9,696 nucleotides of DNA from Collinsella sp. Its GTDB lineage: Bacteria; Actinomycetota; Coriobacteriia; Coriobacteriales; Coriobacteriaceae. Positions 4,226 to 9,696 of the stretch are shown one piece after another. Location of the stretch: assembly GCA_014871545.1 (NCBI GenBank), contig WGSR01000044.1, positions 1 through 9,696 of the forward strand, in the 5' to 3' direction. Positions within the stretch are counted from its first letter, which is position 1; every line of letters starts with the position of its first letter. The position numbers and the translations under genes were made by a program. The notes under the pieces are model-generated. The model had not been told where the DNA came from, did not search any database, and saw nothing but the letters and a program-made list of their open reading frames with translations.

Positions 4226-7225
4226 ATGAGCGACATCATGAGGCCGATCCCGTTTTCGCAGCTGATGAACTGGATCATCGAGGAGCACAAGACTCAGGGC
4301 GCCGTCTTTGGCGTGCGCAAGATGGTCACGACCAACCAGGAGGGTGCGCTTCCCATTTTTGACGAGCGCATCGAGACTCCGTTTGGCCCGGCCGCCGGTC
4401 CCAATACGCAGCTGGCCCAGAACATCGTGGCATCCTACGTGGCCGGCTCCCGCTTCTTTGAGCTCAAGACCGTTCAGGTTATGGACGGCGAGGAGCTCTC
4501 CAAGTGTGTGAACAAGCCCTGCATTGTGGCGCAGGACGAGTGCTACAACTGCGAGTGGTCGACCGAGCTCGAGGTTCCGCAGGCCTTTGCCGAGTACGTG
4601 AAGGCATGGTTTGCCTGCCACCTGATCGCTCGCGAGTACGGTCTGGGCAGCCCGGACGGCTTTGTCTTCAACATGTCGGTGGGCTATGACCTCGAGGGTA
4701 TTAAGAGCCCCAAGGTCGATGCCTACATCGAGGGCATGAAGGACGCCAGCGGCTCCGACGTCTGGAACGAGTGCCGCACGTGGGCGCTCGCCAACCTGGA
4801 CAAGTTTGAGCATGTCGATGCCGCGTTTGTCGAGTCCATCCCGGCGCGCGTCTCCAACTCCATTACCGAGTCCACGCTGCATGGCTGCCCGCCCGCCGAG
4901 ATCGAGCGCATCGCGACCTACCTCATCACCGAGAAGGGCCTCAACACCTACATCAAGTGCAACCCCACACTGCTGGGCTATGAGTTTGCCCGCCAGCGTC
5001 TGAACGAGCTGGGCTTTGACTACATCGTCTTCGATGACACGCACTTCCGCGAGGACCTGCAGTGGGCCGATGCCGTGCCCATGTTCGAGCGCCTGATTGC
5101 CCTGTGCGCCGAGCGCGGCCTGGAGTTTGGCGTCAAGCTGACCAACACGTTCCCCGTCGACGTGACGAGAAACGAGCTGCCCTCCACCGAGATGTACATG
5201 TCCGGCCGTTCGCTGTTCTCGCTGACCATCGAGGCTGCCCGCCGCATTACCGAGCAGTTTGATGGCAAGCTGCGCATCAGCTACTCCGGCGGCGCCACGG
5301 TCTACAACATCCGTGCTCTGTACGATGCCGGCATTTGGCCCGTTACCTTGGCGACCGACGTGCTCAAGCCCGGTGGCTACGAGCGCTTTAGCCAGATGGC
5401 AGGCGAGTTTACCGACCTGGATGGTAAGCCGTTCGCGGGCGTCTCTCTCGAGGCCGTGACCGCGATTCAGGCCGAGTCGCTCACCAACCCGCTCTACAAG
5501 AAGCCGCTGCGCCCGCTGCCCGACCGCAAGGTCGCCGGCAAGAGCCCACTTTCCGACTGCTTTACCACGCCATGCCGCACGAGCTGCCCCATCCAGCAGG
5601 ATATTCCCGCCTACCTGGCGGCTGTTGACGAGGGCCGCTACGAGGACGCACTCAACATCATCATCGAGCGCAACGCCCTGCCGTTCATTACCGGCACCAT
5701 CTGCCCGCATCCCTGCGGCCGTGCCTGCGAGCGTGCATTTTACGAGCCCGAGGGCGCCCAGATTCGCGCCAGCAAGCTCAAGGCCGCCCGCGAGGCCATG
5801 ACCGCCGTGCTGCCCAAGCTGCGCGCCCAGGCCATTGCCAACGACGGCGAGCACAACGTTGCCGTTATCGGTGGCGGCCCGGCCGGTCTGGCGACGGCGT
5901 TCTTCCTGACGCGTGCCGGCGTGCCCGTCACTATCTTTGAGGCCCGCGATTCGCTCGGCGGCGTGGTCCGCCACGTGATCCCCGAGTTCCGTATTGCGAG
6001 CGACGATATCTCCCACGATGCCGAGCTCTGCCTGGCCTTTGGCGCCAAGGTGCAGCTCAACGCTCGCGTGGATTCCATTGAAGAGCTCAAGGCCCAGGGC
6101 TTTACCGACGTGGTCGTGGCCACCGGTGCCTGGATGCCCGGCTCTGCGGGCTTGGGCGAGGGTGCCGAGCTCGACGTGCTGGAGTTCCTCGAGACCGCCA
6201 AGAAGGGCGAGAAGCTCGAGCTGGGCGAGGACGTCGTGGTCATCGGCGCCGGTAACACCGCCATGGATGCTGCCCGCGTGGCCAAGCGCCTGGCTGGTGT
6301 GAAGAACGTGCGCCTGGTGTATCGCCGCACCAAGAAGCAGATGCCCGCCGACGAGGAAGAGCTTGATCTTGCTCTTGCCGACGGCGTTGAGTTCTGCGAG
6401 CTGCTGGCGCCCAAGGCACTCAACGGCGCCGTGCTGACCTGCGACGTTATGGAGCTTGGCGAGCCGGATGCAAGCGGCCGTCGCAGCCCCGTCGCCACGG
6501 GCGAGACCGTCGAGCTTCCCGCCACCACGGTGATCTGCGCCGTGGGCGAGGGCATCGATGCCAGCCTGTACGATGCTGTGGGCGTCGAGCACGACCGTCG
6601 CGGCCGCCTTGCCGCCACCTCCACCGGCGTCGAGGGCGTCTGGGCTGCAGGCGATTGCCGTCGCGGTCCGGCCACCGTGGTCGAGGCTATTGCCGACGCC
6701 GCCGAAGTCGCCCGCGCCATCGCCGGCGTGGACTTTAACAAGTACGCCGACTGCAACGAGCAGGCCGGTCGCGAGGACACCTGCTACGAGCGCAAGGGGT
6801 CGCTGTGCCGCGACAAGCGCAACTGCACCAAGACCCGCTGCCTGGGCTGCGGCTCGGTGTGCGAGGTCTGCTGCGACGTGTGCCCCAACCGCGCCAACGT
6901 GGCAATTAAGGTGCCGGGCCTGGCCAAGCATCAGGTCGTCCATGTCGACGGCATGTGCAACGAGTGCGGCAACTGCGCCGTGTTCTGCCCTTACCAGGAG
7001 GGTCGTCCCTACAAGGACAAGCTCACCCTGTTCTGGAGCGAGGAGGACATGGAGAACTCCGAGAACGAGGGCTTCCTGGCCGTGGACGAGGACCACTTTA
7101 AGGTCCGCGTCGCCGGCACGGTCCGCACCGTCTCGGTCGATGCCGTCAACACCGGTCTGCCCGAGGCCGTCCGCCTGACCATCAGGGCCGTGCGCGACAA
7201 CTATTCGTACCTTCTTAAGAAATAG
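4226..7225 (+). CDS. ygfK: YgfK-type flavin/Fe-S oxidoreductase
   Basis: The product (999 aa) matches the YgfK family, long labelled a putative selenate reductase subunit and now linked genetically to anaerobic purine/urate degradation. Residues about 1-430 form a dihydroorotate-dehydrogenase-like TIM barrel (TLHGCPPAEIERI at 218-230; SYSGGATVYN at 352-361). Residues 445-505 hold a DPYD/GltD-like Fe-S region (C445, C450, C454, C493, C497, C501). An FAD-binding motif (GGGPAG, 549-554) and an NAD(P)H-binding motif (GAGNTAMDAA, 674-683) follow. The C terminus has two 4Fe-4S motifs (C872-C886 and C911, C914, C917, C921). These are parts of dihydropyrimidine dehydrogenase with the barrel moved to the front, suggesting NAD(P)H-linked reduction of a ring compound. 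It is cytoplasmic. The stop is 11 bp before the ferredoxin gene, so they are co-transcribed. The exact reaction is not shown by the sequence. Confidence 0.92.
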   Translation: MSDIMRPIPFSQLMNWIIEEHKTQGAVFGVRKMVTTNQEGALPIFDERIETPFGPAAGPNTQLAQNIVASYVAGSRFFELKTVQVMDGEELSKCVNKPCIVAQDECYNCEWSTELEVPQAFAEYVKAWFACHLIAREYGLGSPDGFVFNMSVGYDLEGIKSPKVDAYIEGMKDASGSDVWNECRTWALANLDKFEHVDAAFVESIPARVSNSITESTLHGCPPAEIERIATYLITEKGLNTYIKCNPTLLGYEFARQRLNELGFDYIVFDDTHFREDLQWADAVPMFERLIALCAERGLEFGVKLTNTFPVDVTRNELPSTEMYMSGRSLFSLTIEAARRITEQFDGKLRISYSGGATVYNIRALYDAGIWPVTLATDVLKPGGYERFSQMAGEFTDLDGKPFAGVSLEAVTAIQAESLTNPLYKKPLRPLPDRKVAGKSPLSDCFTTPCRTSCPIQQDIPAYLAAVDEGRYEDALNIIIERNALPFITGTICPHPCGRACERAFYEPEGAQIRASKLKAAREAMTAVLPKLRAQAIANDGEHNVAVIGGGPAGLATAFFLTRAGVPVTIFEARDSLGGVVRHVIPEFRIASDDISHDAELCLAFGAKVQLNARVDSIEELKAQGFTDVVVATGAWMPGSAGLGEGAELDVLEFLETAKKGEKLELGEDVVVIGAGNTAMDAARVAKRLAGVKNVRLVYRRTKKQMPADEEELDLALADGVEFCELLAPKALNGAVLTCDVMELGEPDASGRRSPVATGETVELPATTVICAVGEGIDASLYDAVGVEHDRRGRLAATSTGVEGVWAAGDCRRGPATVVEAIADAAEVARAIAGVDFNKYADCNEQAGREDTCYERKGSLCRDKRNCTKTRCLGCGSVCEVCCDVCPNRANVAIKVPGLAKHQVVHVDGMCNECGNCAVFCPYQEGRPYKDKLTLFWSEEDMENSENEGFLAVDEDHFKVRVAGTVRTVSVDAVNTGLPEAVRLTIRAVRDNYSYLLKK

Positions 7226-7236
7226 GCGAGTCTCTT

Positions 7237-7716
7237 ATGGCCAAATCCATTCAACATAACGTGGCCTACGTTGCCTGCGGAAGCGGTTGCGCCTCCGCAG
7301 GCGGCGATGCCCGCTGCAGCGAAGGCTGCATTGGCTGTGGCGCCTGCGTCACGGCCTGCCCCCACGGCGCCATTGCGCTGGTCGATGGCATCGCCCGCGT
7401 GGACCGCTCCAAGTGCACGGGCTGTGGCCTGTGCGGCGTGGCGTGCCCGCAGCGCGTGATTGCCTTCGTCCCCGGCTACCAGAACATTCTGGTGCGCTGC
7501 AACAACACCGATAAGGGTGCCATTGCGCGCAAGGTCTGCGACACGAGCTGTATCGGTTGCGGTATGTGCGCCAAAAAGTGCCCTGCCGGCGCTATCCGCA
7601 TCGAGGACAACTGCGCCCATATCGACGGCGTGGACTGCCTGTCGTGCGGCATGTGCGCCGTCGTCTGCCCGCATGGCGCCATCCACGACCGCACCGGCAT
7701 CGCCGCCGGCGTGTAG
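7237..7716 (+). CDS. RnfB-like soluble polyferredoxin
   Basis: The product (159 aa) has four complete CxxCxxCxxxCP motifs: C31/34/37/41, C60/63/66/70, C105/108/111/115 and C134/137/140/144, predicting four 4Fe-4S clusters. Extra cysteines (C14, C18, C27, C88, C101, C126) occur outside them. The order and linkers, especially VRCNNTDKGAIARKVCDTSC between motifs two and three, resemble the C-terminal part of RnfB, but the N-terminal membrane helix of RnfB is missing and no transmembrane segment is seen. It is therefore a soluble electron carrier. It sits between ygfK (11 bp gap) and the xanthine dehydrogenase gene (12 bp gap), which suggests it carries electrons between the two enzymes. The upstream AGGCGAG is only an imperfect ribosome-binding site, so translation may depend partly on coupling with ygfK. 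Fe-S function is certain; partners are inferred. Confidence 0.88.
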   Translation: MAKSIQHNVAYVACGSGCASAGGDARCSEGCIGCGACVTACPHGAIALVDGIARVDRSKCTGCGLCGVACPQRVIAFVPGYQNILVRCNNTDKGAIARKVCDTSCIGCGMCAKKCPAGAIRIEDNCAHIDGVDCLSCGMCAVVCPHGAIHDRTGIAAGV

Positions 7717-7728
7717 AAGGGAATCACC

Positions 7729-9696
7729 ATGGCACAGGAATTCACTTTTACCGTTAACGGTGTCGAGCACACGACGACGGAGAATAAACCACTGCTGCGC
7801 TATCTGCGCGACGACCTGCACATTCACTCCGCCAAGGACGGCTGCTCCGAGGGCGCCTGCGGCACCTGCACCATCCATGTGGACGGTGCGGCCGTCAAGG
7901 CGTGCGTACTGACCACTGCTCTTGCCGCCGGCCGTAACATCGTGACCGTCGAGGGCCTGCCCGAGGACGTGCGCGAGGCCTTTGTGTACGCCTTTGGCGC
8001 CGTGGGCGCCGTGCAGTGCGGTTTTTGCATCCCCGGCATGGTCATGGCGGGTGCAGCGCTGATCGCCGAGGACCCCGAGCCCACCGAGGAGCAGATCAAG
8101 TACGCCATCCGTGGCAATGTCTGCCGCTGCACCGGCTACAAAAAGATTATCGAGGGCATTTCGCTGGCAGCTGCGGTGCTCCGTGGCGAAAAGCAGATCG
8201 ACGAGGATTTGGAGCGCGGCGACGACTACGGCGTGGGCAAGCGCGCCTTCCGCATCGACGTGCGCAAGAAGGTGCTCGGCGAGGGCAAGTATCCCGACGA
8301 CATCGACGAGCTCGATCAGCCGGGTCTGACCTATGCCAGCGCCGTGCGCTCCAAGTACCCGCGCGCCCGTGTGCTCTCCATCGATACTTCCAAGGCCGAG
8401 GCCCTGCCCGGCGTGGTGGGCATCCTGCGCGCCGAGGACGTGCCGGTCAACCAGGTCGGCCACCTTATCCAGGACTGGGACGTCATGATCGCCCAGGGCG
8501 ATATCACCCGCTGCGTGGGTGACGCTATCGTGCTGGTGGTCGCCGAGGACGAAGCGACGCTCGAAAAGGCCAAGAAGCTCGTAAAGATCGATTACGAGCC
8601 GCTGGAGCCCGTGCGTAACATCGCCGAGGCCAGGGCTGCCGACGCCCCACGCCTGCACGACAGCTTCTTTGCCTTTGGCAACACGGTGGAGCTCAAGGAC
8701 AACGTGTGCCAGAGCCGTCACGTGACGCGCGGCGACGCCGCCAAGGCGCTGGCGGAGAGCGCGTTCACCGTGACGCAGCGCTTTACCACGCCCTTTACCG
8801 AGCATGCCTTCTTGGAGCCCGAGTGCGCCGTGGCGTTCCCGTATAAGAACGGCGTCAAGGTGCAGTCGACCGACCAGGGTGCCTACGACACGCGCAAAGA
8901 GTGTGCCCACATGTTTGGCTGGGACAACGAGCCCGAGCGCGTGGTCGTCGAGACCATGCTCGTGGGTGGCGGCTTTGGCGGCAAGGAGGACGTGTCCATC
9001 CAGCACCTGGCCGCGCTCGCCGCATATAAGTTCCAGCGTCCCGTGAAGTGCAAACTCACGCGCGCCGAGTCGCTCGCGTTCCATCCCAAGCGCCACGCCA
9101 TGGACGGCACCTTTACGCTGGGTTGCGACGCCGAGGGCAACTTTACCGGCCTAGATTGCGAGATCAACTTTGACACCGGCGCCTACGCGTCGCTGTGCGG
9201 CCCGGTGCTCGAGCGCGCCTGCACGCATGCCGTCGGCCCCTACAAGTACCAGAACACCGACATTCGCGGCTTTGGCTACTACACCAATAACCCACCCGCC
9301 GGTGCGTACCGCGGCTTTGGCGTCTGCCAGTCCGAGTTTGCGCTCGAGAGCCTGATCGACCTGCTTGCCGAGAAGGTCGGCCTGGATCCGTGGGAGATTC
9401 GCTACCGTAACGCCATCGAGCCGGGCGAGGTTCTGCCCAACGGCCAGATTGCCGACTGCTCCACGGCGCTGAAGGAGACGCTGCTCGAGGTCAAGGATGC
9501 CTACTATGCGCATCCCGGACACGCCGGTATCGCCTGCGCCATGAAGAACGCCGGCGTGGGCGTGGGCCTGCCCGATGCCGGCCGCTGCAAGATTCGCATC
9601 GAGGACGGCGTGGCTGTGGTCTATGCCGCCACGTCCGACATCGGCCAGGGCTGCAACACCGTCTTTTTGCAGGACGTTGCCGAGGCATGCGGCCTG
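7729..9696 (+). CDS. xdh: Selenium-dependent-type xanthine dehydrogenase, 5' part
   Basis: An open frame runs off the window edge after 656 codons; the family is usually about 850-950 aa, so the C terminus is missing. Residues 1-155 carry two [2Fe-2S] sites (C39, C44, C47, C59; C97, C100, C132, C134). They are fused directly to a molybdopterin domain from about 170: FTEHAFLEPE (356-365), GGGFGGKE (413-420, with E420 matching the conserved Glu of bovine xanthine oxidoreductase) and AYRGFG (526-531, with R528 matching its conserved Arg). The base-catalyst Glu lies beyond the window. No FAD domain separates the two parts, as in XdhD-type, selenium-dependent purine hydroxylases, so an external electron acceptor is needed. 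It would hydroxylate or reduce purines such as xanthine/urate. GAAGGGA precedes the ATG and the gene follows the polyferredoxin by 12 bp. No selenocysteine codon is seen; family selenium is a labile cofactor ligand. Confidence 0.9.
   Translation, partial: MAQEFTFTVNGVEHTTTENKPLLRYLRDDLHIHSAKDGCSEGACGTCTIHVDGAAVKACVLTTALAAGRNIVTVEGLPEDVREAFVYAFGAVGAVQCGFCIPGMVMAGAALIAEDPEPTEEQIKYAIRGNVCRCTGYKKIIEGISLAAAVLRGEKQIDEDLERGDDYGVGKRAFRIDVRKKVLGEGKYPDDIDELDQPGLTYASAVRSKYPRARVLSIDTSKAEALPGVVGILRAEDVPVNQVGHLIQDWDVMIAQGDITRCVGDAIVLVVAEDEATLEKAKKLVKIDYEPLEPVRNIAEARAADAPRLHDSFFAFGNTVELKDNVCQSRHVTRGDAAKALAESAFTVTQRFTTPFTEHAFLEPECAVAFPYKNGVKVQSTDQGAYDTRKECAHMFGWDNEPERVVVETMLVGGGFGGKEDVSIQHLAALAAYKFQRPVKCKLTRAESLAFHPKRHAMDGTFTLGCDAEGNFTGLDCEINFDTGAYASLCGPVLERACTHAVGPYKYQNTDIRGFGYYTNNPPAGAYRGFGVCQSEFALESLIDLLAEKVGLDPWEIRYRNAIEPGEVLPNGQIADCSTALKETLLEVKDAYYAHPGHAGIACAMKNAGVGVGLPDAGRCKIRIEDGVAVVYAATSDIGQGCNTVFLQDVAEACGL

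Noticed and set aside
2573..7096. Very long antisense open frame (1507 codons) opposite ssnA and ygfK
   Set aside because: It crosses two clear genes and the gap between them, its translation is low-complexity (rich in H, G, A, L), and it exists because the GC-biased plus-strand genes almost never use the codons that would give antisense stops.
7201..9096. Antisense open frame of 631 codons opposite the ferredoxin and xdh genes
   Set aside because: It overlaps two unmistakable Fe-S protein genes and shows no domain or plausible ribosome-binding context; it is a shadow frame.
7729..9696. Selenocysteine (in-frame TGA) in the selenium-linked enzymes
   Set aside because: The frames of ssnA, ygfK and xdh are free of internal TGA codons; selenium in this enzyme family is a non-protein labile ligand.
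1..9696. CRISPR array, insertion sequence, tRNA/rRNA or phage-like genes
   Set aside because: No regularly spaced repeats, transposase, terminal inverted repeats with duplications, or RNA gene signatures were seen.

Overview
The window looks like part of a chromosome from an anaerobic, high-GC gut actinobacterium, most probably a Coriobacteriia member such as Collinsella. This rests on the strong G/C third-position bias, actinobacterial-style intergenic hairpins without U-tracts, and a gene set typical of strict anaerobes. The genus is an inference, not proven by the sequence.

Layout. On the minus strand, a YheO-type PAS/helix-turn-helix regulator (777 to 121, GTG start) faces away from a run of plus-strand genes. 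The divergent gap of about 350 bp (778-1128) holds a good sigma70-type promoter (TTGAGA, 17 bp, TACGAT) preceded by an A/T-rich tract, a Fur-box-like sequence lying over that promoter, repeated TGACC motifs and short palindromes. The plus strand then carries an NCS2 nucleobase permease (1130-2524), the putative aminohydrolase SsnA (2720-4075), the large flavin/Fe-S oxidoreductase YgfK (4226-7225), a four-cluster polyferredoxin related to the C-terminal part of RnfB (7237-7716), and the first 656 codons of a fused [2Fe-2S]/molybdopterin selenium-dependent-type xanthine dehydrogenase (7729 to the window end). GC-rich hairpins without U-tracts follow the permease and ssnA at nearly the same distance (16 nt), and the leaders of ssnA and ygfK are densely palindromic. 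ygfK, the ferredoxin gene and xdh are 11-12 bp apart and almost certainly co-transcribed.

How the genes fit together. SsnA, YgfK and a selenium-dependent molybdenum hydroxylase are hallmark members of the anaerobic purine/urate-degradation gene cluster of gut bacteria. The permease would import a purine such as urate or xanthine. The molybdenum hydroxylase would interconvert oxidised purines, but it has no FAD domain between its Fe-S and Mo regions, so it needs an external electron partner. The neighbouring polyferredoxin and the NAD(P)H/FAD-binding YgfK are natural candidates. SsnA would hydrolyse a C-N bond of a purine-derived intermediate. The ring-opening and later genes (hyuA-, ygeY-, ygeW- and ygeX-like) and the selenium/Mo cofactor genes are not in this window and may lie beyond its right edge.

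The pathway type is known. The less expected details are the RnfB-like polyferredoxin as a dedicated partner, glutamines at the usual acidic substrate-binding positions of the permease, a Fur-like site on the promoter, and unusually structured intercistronic leaders.
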